Part shown: positions 13,101 through 28,100 of the stretch, in pieces
How the letters are laid out: each line of letters starts with the position of its first letter
Numbering within the stretch: the first letter of the stretch is position 1
Source of the DNA: Phoronis australis
Taxonomy: Eukaryota; Phoronida; Phoronidae
Direction of reading: 5' to 3'
DNA length: 64,000 nucleotides
NCBI GenBank assembly: GCA_002633005.1
Contig: NMRA01000766.1
Span: forward strand, 80,978 to 144,977
The notes under the pieces: model-generated
What the model was told of the DNA's origin: nothing
The model's database searches: none
What the model saw: the letters and a program-made list of their open reading frames with translations, nothing else
Position numbers and translations under genes: made by a program

Positions 13101-16100
13101 CTCATGTGATTATGGCTTCAAACTTGTTGGTTCAAGTACTGTTACGTGTCAGAACACAGGACAGTGGAGCCCAGCTCCACCTATATGCAAAGGTAACCAT
13201 AGTCAATAATAAAATTTTCATGGTTTGTAAAATGTTATCAAGCATTTCTTGACCTTTGAGGGTGTTGCTCTAAAGTTCTATTGTCGAAACGTTATTACTG
13301 TACTTCATATTATTTGATCGTCTGCATTCCATAACTTTGCTATAATTCTGACCTCATTCCTCTTTGTCCGAAACATCTTTATCTAACTGAATCGTCTCAA
13401 GTGATTATCTCTTACTCCAATGCCTCTAGAGACCAATGACCAACTTATTCTCCCACAAGTTCCTCTTTGATTGTTTCTCTCTAGAATCAAATGTTTGGTT
13501 GTTGTGTGTACTCTAGCCATCCAACCCGTTATCCAATATGCTAAAACTGTAGTGTGTCAAATAAATTTTGTAAAGATAATCGACTTACTTAATGGGGCTT
13601 TTTTATAATAATATTCGCACCTGAAACTGCTTCATACATTGTGATTTTATTTGTTATATTGAGAGTAATATTGCTAATGTAACGTTTCTGCAACATTGTA
13701 ATTCTGCTCAGCCGTGCCCTGTCAATGGCATTTTTCTATTCTTTGTCTTTAGCCAAGTGCAGTGACCCTAGCCCTATCCCCCATGGATCTGTGTCTTCAA
13801 CTGGCCCCTACGTGGCTGGAGACCAGGCCACATTTGTGTGCCAGTCTGGTTATCACCTGTTTGGTGACGACACCATAACTTGTAAGAATGATGGAACATG
13901 GACACCCACCCAGGCTGTGTGTAAAGGTAAATAACATTCAGGGCTTTAGTACAATGTGATGTAGAATGGGAATACTTTGTAAAATGGAAGACACTCAGTA
14001 GTCCTAAAAGGTTAGTGGGAGACTGCTTCTTCCATCTTTAGTTGTGACTAATTATCTGGTCATGAGCAGAGCTGATACGTTCCATCAAATACTTTCTGTT
14101 AGTAAATTGACTTACCAGACTTCCTGTTATTCAGACTTATTTTATTTCTGACAGTCAAAGAATGGCTTTCCACCACATACCTTTATTCTGGAGCAAAAGG
14201 AAAAGATGTATAAAAAAACATGAAACATTTTTAATTATTCTATTTCTAGTTAAATGTGGTACCCCACCATCTATTTCACATGGTTCAGTGTCGGCCAGTG
14301 AACCATATGTAACAGGATCTACTGCCACATACTCATGTGATTATGGCTTCAAACTTGTTGGCTCAAGTACTGTCACATGTCAGAACACAGGAGAGTGGAG
14401 CCCAGCGCCACCTATATGCAAAGGTATTTATAGGCAATAATAAATATAATCGTCCTTGTTGTATCAAATGTTTTCAAGCTTTTTTAGTTTAACATTTTAT
14501 ATTTGAGCATGTTATCGTAAAGTTCTCTTGTCAGCGTTATTACTGTACATCTGGGCCCGGTTGCATAAAACTTGCTATCCGGCGTATAAGGCCTTATACG
14601 CCGGATAAGTCCTTATCCGGCGTATAACTTTTTATACGCCGGATAAGTTGGGTTGCATAAAAATCGTATAGAGTTATCCGCCGTATAACTCACACTATCT
14701 GCCGTATAAAGTTACCCGACCATCAGACCTCGGATAACTCAATCAAAATGAATGCACTGTATAGATTTAGACCAAGGCTGAGGCAATTTGAAAGAGAAGT
14801 TACTGATCCCCTCAACAAGNTGGTGATTTGGCCAATTTGTCATGGAACTTTGTTATACCTCTGATCCCTTTCATTATTGATGAATTATTTCTGTAGAGTC
14901 AGTTTTGTGAATTTTTGACTTGTGTGTCTTCTACCCAACCAACTCCTTACTCTGTACTCTAAAACCATAAAGAAAATTGGTCTACTTAATGCTGTTCATT
15001 GCTTAGTCATCATCATGCACAAAATATCTGGGTCTAATGTCGTTCATTGATATGTTATTATATTGAACGCAACATTGGTAGTGTAAAATTGCTCTGTTTA
15101 ACATTTCTCTATTCTTTGTCTTTAGCCAAGTGCAGTGACCCCACCCCTATCCCCCATGGATCTGTGTCTTCAACTGGCCCCTACGTGGCTGGGGACAAGG
15201 CCACATTTGTGTGCCAGTCTGGTTATCACCTGATTGGTGACGACACCATAACTTGTAAGAATGATGGAACATGGACACCCACCCAGGCTGTGTGTAAAGG
15301 TAAATAACTTCAGAGCTTTAGTACAATGTCATTTAATTCAGAATACTTTGAGAAATGGGAGATGCCCTGTAATCTTGAAGTGGGTGCCTCCATTTGGGGC
15401 ACCCACTTACTGTCTGCCTTATCTGTAAACGATCTAGTTATAGTATGTTAACCGATCTCTGAAGTGGCGTCCACTATGTTATATCTTTTTAAACCTGTAA
15501 TAGTTGTTCCCGTTTTTGTTGATCTTCATTGTTGTGCACTGACATAATACTCTGGGGAGAGTGTGGTCACTTAAATCAAGAAGAAGAAGAAGAAAAAGAA
15601 GAGGATTATTGGAGACGGCTCCGGCCATCTGTAGTTTTGACCAGATCTGAATCAATTTGTCAAGAATATTCTGTTTGTAAAGTGACTTGGTTTAAAGTAA
15701 TTTCTGTCATTGGCTTTATGACTTAAATCATTGTATTTTATTGCTGTCAATCAATGCACCACTTTCCATCACATACATTTATTCTGCAGCAAAGTAAAAT
15801 GTGTATATTGAGGCGACCAACCTTTTTAACGAATCAATTTGTAGGTAAATGCGATGCCCCACCATCTATTTCACATGGTTCAGTGTCGGCCAGTGAACCA
15901 TATGTAACAGGATCTACTGCCACATACTCATGTGATTATGGCTTCAAACTTGTTGGTTCAAGTACTGTCACATGTCAGAACACAGGAGAGTGGAGCCCAG
16001 CGCCACCTACATGCAAAGGTAAACATTGTCAAGAATAAAGTCTTGCTGGTTTTGTCAAACATTTTCACTGTTTATGTGTGTTTGACTTTTGATAGTGTTA

Positions 16101-19100
16101 TATAGAGAGTAACCTTTCTACATTAACATTGCTGCGCTTAACATTTCTCTATTCTTTGTCTTTAGCCAAGTGCAGTGACCCCAGCCCTATCCCCTATGGA
16201 TCTGTGTCTTCAACTGGCCCCTACGTAGCTGGGGACAAGGCCACATTTGTCTGCCAGTCTGGTTATCACCTGATTGGTGACGACACCATAACTTGTAAAA
16301 ATGATGGAACATGGACACCCACCCAGGCTGTGTGTAAAGGTAAAGATCTTCAGAACTGTTGTATAATGTAATGTAGAATGGGAATACTTTGTAAAATGGA
16401 AGACACTCAGTAGTCCTAAAGGGTTAGTGGGAGACTACTCCTTCCATATTTAGTTGTGACTAATTATCTTGTCATCGCAAGAGCTGATATGATCCATCAA
16501 GTACATTCCATTTTTCAATTAGTAGATTGACTTGCCTTTATAATTCCTTTAATGCAGACTTTGTAGTTTAAGTGATTCTATTTTGTTTATGGCAAACAAA
16601 GATTGGCATCCCACCACATACATGTATCCTGGAGTCAAAGGAAAAGGTACATCAGAAAACCATGGACTTTGTAAATTATTCTAATTCTAGTCAAATGCGA
16701 TGCTCCACAGTCTATTTCACATGGTTCAGTGTCGGCCAGTGAACCATATGTAACAGGATCTACTGCCACATACTCATGTGATTATGGCTTCAAACTTGTT
16801 GGTTCAAGTACTGTCACATGTCAGAACACAGGAGAGTGGAGCCCAGCGCCACCTACATGCAAAGGTAAAATTAGTAATTTCTTCATGGATTTGTCAAACG
16901 TTTTCAATTTTATTGTTTGTCATTGGAGAGTTCCTTTTTGATTCTCTTGTCAGTTGAAACCATTATTCCATCTTGTGATGTTATCCATGTTCCTATATTC
17001 AGTATTATTCTGAGCCCATTTTTCAAATATTATTTCTGCAAAGTATCAACTTTGTGAACATTTATCTTTCTGTATGATCTGGGCTGTACTCTAGCCATTG
17101 AACCCCATCGTTATAAGAACCTCTCAGTTGATTTCAACTCCAGACAATAGTGGTTTCCAAACTGAAGCTAAATCCAGTTATATCTAGTTCATTTTTAAGC
17201 TCACTTGTCTTGTTGTCTTTTGTTTGTCTTCAGTAATCATGGGCCTGCTATCTATCACCAAATACTTACAATGTGTACTAGAGAACATTCCTGATCAACC
17301 GGCTTTTTGACAGTAGCGACTCTTATACAAATCTTCTGACAAAGTTCCTTGATACAGGTCCAGTTTCTAGTCAGCCCTTTCCGTATCGTAAAATGATGAT
17401 CGTTCATTCTGTCAAAAAAATTGTCCTGCTGAAACTCCCTGTCATTGATTTAACCTTGTTTTCTTTTCAATTAGTTCCTTAGAAGCAATGTAAATGTTTA
17501 TTTCTGCTCATGTTTGTAAGCTGTCTGCTCCAACCGCAATCTTTTCCTTTCAATTCATTAAGCCACGGACTCCTTTTTGTGTGTTTCAGCTATGTGCTCC
17601 AACCCCGATGCCATTCCACATGGTTCTGTGTCAACTAGTGGACCATACATAGCAGGTGATGTGGCCAAGTATGCGTGTGATAAGGACTACGTCCTGATTG
17701 GATCAGATACAATCACTTGTCAAGCCACTGGAGAATGGACTTCTACACTAGCCGTGTGTAAAGGTACAGCTTGTTGGAACTGAACTGTGTTGAGCGTACT
17801 GTGATGAAAATTCTCCAGTTTGGGACATTGAGTTTTGCTCAAGGTCGGACCTTGTATCATGTTTTGGAAATGAGCAATATTGGCGTGCCAAAATTCAAGA
17901 ATTGTGATCTCCGACACATGATCATTCCTCTTGATGTTACTCGCTATGGCAGCTCTTGAAAACGTTGCATTAGCAGCTAAGGCTCAACATTTTTATTTTT
18001 TGAGATTCTGTTGCTACAAAACGCAGTATCAAAATTTCTATGTCCAAATTTTGGAGATGGTCCAAACTGGAGAATTTTACCGTACTATAATGATTAACCA
18101 GCTCCTCTCCATACCATTCATAATTTTTTTTGTTTGTAATTTCTTCGGTGGACCCATCAATTCTGAAAACTTGGGATTTCAATTTACTTACTATTCATGT
18201 TATAATTTCTCTTTAATAATTATCACCTGTTTTGATTTCGCTAATCTGTGTTAGATGTGCACTGTATATTTTCTCGGCATAATAGCCTACTTTAGTTCAG
18301 GGGGTTGTGATGTTCCACCTCCTGAGATAATAGCGTGTTTGTTGTAGTTCCTGAAATCCCTAAGATTTCATCGTGATGGCATGCTGTGAACTTCCCTTTA
18401 ACCGAGTTCAGGATTTGGGGGAATAATTTGAATTTCTCCAATGGCACCTGATAAGTCCAACCGGGTTTTATCGCATTCCATTCTCACTAGAGGGTTCTTG
18501 GTCATATTATTTCTGCAGCCAACTGTGGTACCCCACCCACGCTGCCGCATGGTTCCTTCACGGCCAGCCCACCGTATGTGGCTGGAGTTGTGGCTAAGTA
18601 CGAGTGTGACGAAGGATACAACATACACGGCTGGCCGAAGGTCAAATGTCAAGAGAACGGAGAGTGGACTAACCTTGAAGCCTCGTGCAAAGGTTGGTGC
18701 TTTTTACGTGATCTGTTGTTTAGGAATCAGCATACTTGAACAATAAACAGTCAAATGTTAAGTGTTGACTATTTTTGTTTCCATTGGCAACTGTAAACAA
18801 AGAATCAGGACTTCATGGTGATCAAAAGCAGAATTGCAACATTGTTACCAGTACCTCAAAATTTTACTTGAATTGTTGTCAGTGACTTTTTACTTAATTA
18901 GCACAAATAACTTCACCAAATTAATCAGACAATATGAGTTGGAATGATGCAAATCTTTCCTGTTTGACACATCATTCAATTGTGATTTGCTTCATGGTGA
19001 CTATACCCCTGTTAAACTCATTGTGATCCAGAGTCATACTGGACTCTTTTTATTACAGGAACCTGTGGTGATCCAACACCCATCGCCAACGGTGCTGTGT

Positions 19101-22100
19101 CCTCAACTGGCCCCTATGAAGAGGGAGACGAGGCCACATTTGTGTGCAACACAGGCTTTGAGTTAACTGGCTCCAACAAGATCACATGTCAGGGTCTTAA
19201 CACCTGGTCACCAACACAAGCTGTTTGTACTGGTGAGTCATGGTGACATCTGTGGGCTATGTATTGAAGCTTGCCACAATGCTTCATTATGAATTATTAC
19301 ATGACCTCTGTTCCTTATGTCTTCTGATTGTCTGAAAGGCTGTGCAACAACTTTCGATATAGCGTAATATTGACCAACTTACTGTGAAATATCAGATTTC
19401 TTTCGTGCCTCCTGGATGTGAGAGGGTGTAGAACCGAGCAGATGATGTCGGTGCATCATCAAAGCTAGCAAGAACAAGTTTATCTGATTAAAACAAACAA
19501 TTGGAGAAAATAAGCATCATTGGCTGTGTAGTAAAACGAAATATAGAGAGGTCCCTATCAAGTTATATGGACCTCTGGAAACAATTTGGCCTGCAGCCTC
19601 TTTTTTCACAAGTCTTGCTTTCTGTTGTCCCAACAACGCAAAAGCAGAAGAAAAACGTTTAAAGTTTCTTAGCTCCATGGACATGATTGCAACGTATGAT
19701 CATACCCAGCACCAGTGTTTCACGTCCGCCAACATGTTAGTTTCTCGTACAAACTTGTGCCATGTCCACACTTCTCTGATGTCCCGCGAGAAAGTTAAAA
19801 GAGCCTCAGCATTCTTAAGTATCGAGTTATCACAACTAACACAAACACAACACCTCGCCATGATTATACCATAAACCAGGGCAAAACAAGCAACAGTATT
19901 TGACGACTTTTCACGCTAAACACAATGGAGGATGACTAGCTGTGATTGGTTGTCCTGATTCTACGTAGTGTGTTTTGACTTTATAAATACTCGTAACTCG
20001 AGATCAGATAGTGTTTGCGGGTGTTCTAATTTGATAGCTGATAGGCTGGTGGGGTTGTTTTTGTTTTGGTGTTTTTGATATGAAATTGGTGATTTTAAGC
20101 ACTTTTTATCGTCCTAGTGCCATGTTACTGTTCTGACCTTCATAAATCAATCTTTTTATTAGACATAAATGAATGCGCCAGCGCCCCGTGTCATAACTAT
20201 GCGGATTGCACCAACGTTCCGGGATCATTCAGATGCAAATGTAAGACGGGCTATGTTGGTGATGGCTTCACCTGTGAGCCAGGTAAGACGAGTATTAATA
20301 GTTTATTGTGCAACCTTTATTTGGGCGATTAATGCTAATGAGAAATTATCACGCATGGTAACGTGGAAAATGAATTTTAAAGATATGGGAAGATCTGTTT
20401 TATCAGAGTAGCAAAAAAGAGTAACGTTTATTGTGCTGATCCTGACTGCGGTTTTTAACCAAGTTTAGTGCAGAGTTGAGATGGACATGAGGTGCTTTTA
20501 ATAATTTTTAGGCCTAGCATGAAACTTCTTACATGATTTCATTCAGAAAAAATTGTTATGAATATCCCTGTGTATATCAAGGCATGGTTCTCTATGAGGT
20601 TATTGGTTTTTATCACAATTCAGCATATCATATGGCAAGTATACTGCTCATATCTTTCTCCGACTCACTGCACCTTGATATGCATGGCATTGTGGGTTGT
20701 TACAGACGACTGCGCCAACGGTGGAACGCGTTGCGGCACTAATGAGGAGTGCGATAAAACGCAGAAGAAGTGTGTCTGTATTGATGGCTACATATTGTAC
20801 GAAAAGAAGTGTACAGGTAATGGCCGAAGGGTGCTGCTTTGTTCTGTGTTCATAGTGTAGCGACTGTTTGATGATCTTTATTTACAAAGTTGATGGCATC
20901 AAGTACAGTGGCATGCCTTCAAATTTTCAGCTGTGACGGCCATTTTGTAAGCGCACCACCAGAAATTCTAAAGAATCAACTTAAATGGTCCATTGATTTT
21001 AATTTGTTTATTTGAAAAATTAATTGACATTTTGAATGATCACCATTTGGGAATAAGATATATCGAAAAAATTAGGTAATTGTGAAAATTCATTTTTAAC
21101 CGTCGCGAAACTGAATAACTATCTTTTATATTTATAGTATTAGGATTACCGTAAGATGTGTACGATATTTTCAGATAAAGACGAGGTGCCGTGCATGTCT
21201 GGTGGTACAAAATGTGGACAGTATGGTACATGCAACACTGCCACCAGGAACTGTGTGTGTCAGTCGGGTTACCATGAGGTCGATGGCGTCTGCAAGTGTA
21301 AGTTAAATAGCAAAGGGTTGAAGGTGTCAAGAAAATGACATATGGAGGGGAGACATTTTGTGGCGATGTTCACTGAATTTTGTTATCAGTGTTTTTGAGT
21401 GAAGTTTCTTATGAATTATGATATTTAATTTTAATAGCTTACTGTTATGGCTGGTTTAATGCACCTTATGACGGTGCTATTTTTCTGTGAGTTTCAAAAC
21501 GTCTCATCACAACGCAGTCTTTTTTATTTTAATTTGCCTGAAGTGAGTTTTTTACACAAAATGATGTCCTTTTAACACTGATGTGAGCTGTTTTGAATGC
21601 CTTGATCAAAAATTTTGAAAGTATCATATTCACTTAGCCTTTTACCCATCGGTATTAACGTCTCCAGATAGATTTTCGCGTTTTGATAAAATCTTGCTCC
21701 CCCTTATCCGGATTTTGAATGCTCCTTTCCTCTGGCTTGCTGTCTGCTGCATTTCATTGATGTATAGTGTACAGCGTGGTGAAGAATCGACACTCTGGAA
21801 CATTATTGTTTTAAAGAAAACTTATTCCATAAAGCTTCTCTGTCAGTTTTCAGCCATAACATTAACAGAATGGAAACCAAAAACTTTTGACGATCGGATT
21901 TTCTGTTGGATACACTATATACTGCAACAGTGTCAGATGATTCACTTTAACTTTGGTTTCAATTGGTATCATCAGTATTAATGAAAAGCAATATGATCTC
22001 TTTCATTTCTCAAATACCTTAGCCAAAGTCACGTTTCCCTCAGATTAAGGTACTGTAATTGTACATGCCTAACCCAAGCTCATAACTTGTGTGTTTATTA

Positions 22101-25100
22101 TTGTGGCTCACGCATGTATTTCAGCGACCAGTCTTTATTTGTTTCTCCTCTGTTTAGTAATATTTTGAGCTCTGAAGTGAGATGAGTTTTTGATATTTAT
22201 TTTATGGGTGAAGGTTAGGTATTTTGGTATGACGAAAACTAATGTTTAAAGTTGCAAACTTTTAGACTTTTGAAAGCACTTAAACAGCCTGCTTCCTCTT
22301 TATTTCAGTGAAGAATCAGCCATGTGAGGATGGTGGTTTGAACTGTATGGACCATGCCCACTGCGTCCAGAGGGTGACTAGGGTGTGCGAGTGTGATGCA
22401 GACTATGTTATGGTTAATGGAGTTTGCAAGCGTGAGTTCACTTACTGTTTGTAGATGCATTATACAAAAACAAGAAAACCTTCATGTCTGACAATAAAAA
22501 ATGGAATTTGCCAAACAATTCAGTCGACGTTATGGTCTGTTTTGTGTGCCATGATTTTTCATAAAAAATTTTGAACTTTTAACTCTTCAAAGGATTGCAA
22601 TTTTGCCATTGTGTTAGTGCAGAAAATTCTCATAATGGATCACCTTGTTTATGTATGGTGTGATATTTCTTATACATGTTGGAAAAAATTGGTCAAAATC
22701 TAAAAATTTGTGTCTGTAGGACGATGCTTTACACCCTCGACTGTCTAGCCATCATGTCGGATAACCCCCTCTTTTTTAATCTTGATTGCATTGAAAGAGA
22801 ATGATGTAAATTGAAAAATATTAAACAAAATGCTGTAATGTAGTTAGCAATTTATGAGCTAGAAAAGAACAATATCTCTTCAATTTCGCGCTATTGCAAA
22901 TTTTCTTTTTTCAAAGGCTGATTACATTGCTCGGATTCATTTATAAATTAATTTGTTTCATACCATCTGCACAGTGCAAGCCATGGTGACAGGTGAACAG
23001 GTTAAAGACACACTGTTAGGATGATATTGTCCTCTATATTATAGTTTTTCTTCTTACCTTTCCACACATTACAGCCAAGGATACAACACCATGCAGTGAC
23101 GGTGGTAACTACTGCCATAAAAACGCCCACTGCACTACATATGGTGGGGTCAGGAATTGTACCTGTGATGATGGATACATGCAGGATGGGGACCAGTGTA
23201 CCTTCAGTGCTGTCGGTGAGTTATGGCTGCCATTTTGGCTCATGGCTTCTATCAGTGTACTGTCAGTGCTGTTGGTGTGTTATGGCGGCCATTGTAGCTC
23301 ATGGTTGCCATCGGTGTACCTTTAAGTGCTGTGGATGAGTTATGATAGCCATTTTGGCTCACGGATGCTATCAGAGCCATTGACTCAAGTCGTACTTGTT
23401 TCCACGAATAATTGAAAATTTGAAGTATTTTAATGTTGTTTTAAGTGAATTATCGTTCTTCAGATAATCGCTGTCAGTGATTGTGTTGTTTCATTATTGA
23501 TTTCTTCTTTCCTTGGAACATTCTGAATATTTTTGTTTCTTTTAAAGTTTTACTGCACAATGCAATTTGTGTTTTTAATAGTTTGTGTTTGTACTCATGA
23601 TGATACTGTGTACTTTGTCCATCAGAGTGGTGCGACCACTGCTTGACCACCAGGAATGGTAACTCGTACAACGAGGACCCTGAGGATTGCACCAAGTTCT
23701 TCCAGTGTATCCGTGGCAACCCCATCTCCTACTTCCATCATAGCTGCTCATCGTGCACCTACTGGAACCAGAATCTTCTCACCTGTGTTAGCCTGGACCG
23801 GGCAGTGTGCCCCACGGGAGCGCCTCCAAGTATGTAATAGCTTGGGCTTCGTGCTCCAAGATGTTCAATTGAGATTGTTGCCCCAAGGTCTACATATGGC
23901 TTGGTGTCTGACCCTTTTGGGCTGGTGCTGCCCCAACATTCAGGTGGCTTGATGCCCTTCCATTTACATTATACGCCAGAAAATCCATCAAAATTCATTG
24001 TTGTGACTGATGAGCGTGTGGGCAAAATCCCCATATCATACTGGCAACATTTTTTGTTACAATATGCAAACTAACAGCATATGACGGTGCAAGTGTTAGA
24101 TGGCACTGACAGTAATCTTGTTACAGAATCATTTCAAAATTTGAGGACAAAATACGGTAGATTTTCTGACACCTTTTCATTAAGTGTGACTAAGTAATGC
24201 ATTATTTGCTACATTCAACTTCCAAACTTCCAAACTTCCACATTCGGTAAGTTAGTCTAAGTTAAGACAAGACTTGAATCGAAAACTTAAGTCAACTTCA
24301 GATCTCTTTCTTGAAATAGATTTTAGGCCAGTACCATAGATACTAGCAGTCAGTAATTTTGTGATCATTTGCAAAAATGTTAGACGACCTCGAAAAATGA
24401 AGAAAAGTGCTGTTTTGGCCATTTTATTAGTCCAAAATTGGTGAGATTTTACCATGATTTTACCCTGGGAGAGGGTCAACTAATCACACCTATTGCCTTT
24501 CAGTGAGTAAACATGCCCACCCACAGCAGTGCTCGTCCTACTTTGAGTGCCACATGCTGTCGCCCACCAGACAGACACCCTACATACAGCGATGCTGCTC
24601 CTCAGGTCAATCCTTCAACTACACTCAACAGCGGTGTGTCTCTGACACGCAATGTACTGATGCCTGCGTCATCTCAACAACGCCACAGACCACCACCCAA
24701 AGGCCATCTGATGTCGGTAAGTTATAACCAAGTACCCTAGCTATTGTGGTGGTTAGTTCAGCTACCAACCCATGTGCCCATAGACATTTTTACGGATGAG
24801 GACAATCGATCCACATACGTCTCACAACGTAGATTTGTAGAGCACAATTCATGTAATCCAGAATCCGGAAAGTATCACACAGGCGATTGTCTGCTCAGTA
24901 AGCTGACTGTTGATTTCTGAGATATGCTATATCTGCTTACAATTATCTGTGGTAAGGTAAATGTCGGCGTGAAATGTTACAGTGACTCTCATGTGTGACC
25001 TAACTACAGTGTGCTTGTTTTCTCTGTTTATCGTGCAAGGCATCAGTTTAAAGATTTTTTAAGATTGATTTATCTGAACTACAGGAAGAGTGAGAGACTT

Positions 25101-28100
25101 TCCATTTTATTGATTTTTCATTAAAGGACTCGCCATGACGGATTGCTTTTGTGACCATAAATTTTGTTCTCACCCAACCATTATTGCACAGAATTTCGTT
25201 TGCGTTCATGGCACGGAATAACATTTTCTTTCGGTTTGATTCTACTGTATGTGCCACCAATTTAAGTCCTCTTGATATGCTACCTGTTTTTGGTGCATTG
25301 TCAATTAATCATGCCATATTTATCAAATCCATTTCTTCTTGCATAGTTTATGCCATTAATTATTGTTCAGACTACATAGAATTCACTTGACACATGCCAG
25401 AGTGTTGTCGGTCAATGATTTTCATACACATTCACTCAAACTCCATGACATCACGGGTGCTGGTGCAAAATTATTTGGCTAAACTACATATTAAATGTAT
25501 TGCTTTGAATTTCAGTCGGTCCAACTTGTGTTGATAGCAATGGTTTCCGACGCGAACAGATTGCCAGCGAGCCCTACTCTTATTGGTTGGTTTCCTCCAC
25601 GTTACATCGAATCAGGAAGGAAAGCTGTGGCTCCAACATGTTTAACCTCACTTCTTGCTCATGCTCCGTGGTCACTGACAGTGAGTTGTCCTAACTGAAA
25701 CTTGAGATTTAAAGCAAGGTGCCCTGATACAAGGCTTGCCGATTTTGGGTTCATTGTCATAATCATTGAATAAATTACTGTAGATAACTCATTGAATATT
25801 TTTGTGTTAGAAACTACAGCAGAATTGACCTTTGTAATGGGAATGCTTCAAAAGAACTGAACTCATAGCCTGTAGTTTACAAGGGTGTTAGGGCCAATTC
25901 AGCTTTGACGTTTTCGTGTCCTTATCACACTTTGTGAAGTACAGTGTAACACCATCATTAGTTGGGAATCACGTAATACGTGTAGTCTCTCTCATACATA
26001 AAGCACAGCTGAAACTGTCTGGGGACTTCTTTGCCTTCTTAACCAATATTTACACCTGACTCTTCAACTGTGCTTGAACTGGAGAAAGTGTAAGGTGTAC
26101 TGTCTTTAAGTTTTTTCATGAACAAGTGATGTCACACTAATTAGTTTCTTAAAATATTGCGCCCCCTTTTGTCAACAAGAGGTAATGCAAGGTGTACTGT
26201 CTTTAAGTTTTATTCTTTACTTGCCTCTTCATGAATAAGTGATGTCACATTTTTATTACTTTGAAATTCGTTAAAAGTTGTATCCCTTTTGTCAACAAGA
26301 GAAAAGTCATTTGCAGGCATGAGGACCCATCCTAAATATTCATTTCAGGCTGCTTGCTTGTCTACATGAAGCTCAATGCCGACATCAAAGACTATAATAA
26401 CTTCGCTACGTATATCGACCCCGGTTCCGTGACCGTAGTGAACAATGCTGCTTGGTTCCCAGGCAACTCTCACATTGAGCTGCCAGTCTTCTCTAACTAC
26501 GAGTTCTCAAACACATTTGCCATCAGCCTCTGGTACAACAGTCAAATGGGCAATGACGACAAGGCTGGACTGATCACCAACGGTGACTGCTTAGGTAAGA
26601 CATGTTCTGCATCATGTTTAAGTACCTGAGGGTTTTCAGTACATTGAGTTAGCATTACTTTCTAATTTTACACGGTCAATCACATTCTGGTAACTACATG
26701 TCTTTTACCTTAAACTTGGTAAATAACTGAATTATGGCAGCACTACATGTGACTTTGTTTTTGGTACCCAATTGGGTGCGTTGGGGTTAAAGCTGACATC
26801 TTTAAAGCGACTACAAACCCTCCCCCTTCCGTTAATTTTTAGGTTTAGGCCGCTAACAGTTATAGAATTGGTCTCAAAATATTTCTTAGTCGAAATGGTG
26901 GGATTTCTGGGCTCAGAAGAATGGGCAAGTCATTATTGCTTGAGACTAGGCTCTACAAGCTCACTTATGTCATGTCAAGTCATTTTATTTGCTGAGCCTG
27001 GTCTCGTGAAATAACAAAGTGTGAGTTCTTTGCAATACCAAAAATCACTTCTTGTCTGAGTAAGGGCTAAGTTGAGATCAATTTTGTAGTCGTGGTAAAT
27101 GGTTCGAATTAGCATTTTGGGTTTTTTTTTGACGGGAATGCGGTCTTAATGACAATGAAAGCTGTTCAATGTTTAGTAATTAAAATGTAAATTGCATCGA
27201 CAATGGACAATATGAGAAACAATACATGTTTTTTGTTTAAAGTAAATCGAGAAACGTGTGTGGGTATAAGTTCACATTAATTAGATCACAATATGTGGGT
27301 ATCATTTGACCTGAGTCGAGGTCCTTTCATCGTTTTTTACCTTAAGAATGGCTTACTGCACAACAACAGTACCACACATTGATAATGACAGGAATTAATG
27401 TCTTCACATTCTACTCGCTGTTTCATTAATTCAGCGCTGTATTAGAGAGACCTGTGAAGTTAATTCTATCATCTGGACATCTTGCCATTGCAGAGGTGGG
27501 CAGCATCAACATCTGGGTGGAGTCCAACAGTGTGCTAGGCGGATACGTTACCGAGAATGACAACACGAATACGTCCATCAAGATCACAGGAACGGTAAGA
27601 GACAGCTAATCATGTTGAACATTCTCATGCCTCAACGTTGTCGAGTTTCAAGGATAGCCACGGAAAACTAATTAACTCATTTGAATCTAATGCCCCAGCT
27701 TCGTGTAAATCATGTCTCAGCTCCGTGTAAATCATGTCTATCAAAATTGGGATGCCAACTTGACCAGATCACTACCCAATCATCTACTAATTCTGAAAGT
27801 GGTAGGATAACCCCAGTTTGTTATCCAATCAAATTGAAGACATTTGAACCTCACATGTCCAAGCTATCATCAGTTGGTTATCATTGTGTGTAGTATGTTT
27901 TTCTACTTGGAACTGGTCAAATAGAAGTATCTTAATTTTAAGTTTGTTGTTAGTGGCACCTAGTGTCTCACATCTAGTGAATCTCTCAGCTCTTTTTAAG
28001 ACAAACACGTGGAAGGTTAACATAGGAATGGTTTTAGAAAACGTTAAATTAATATGCTTAGAAGAGAATGGAGAAATATATCAGTTTTCTTAGAAATATT

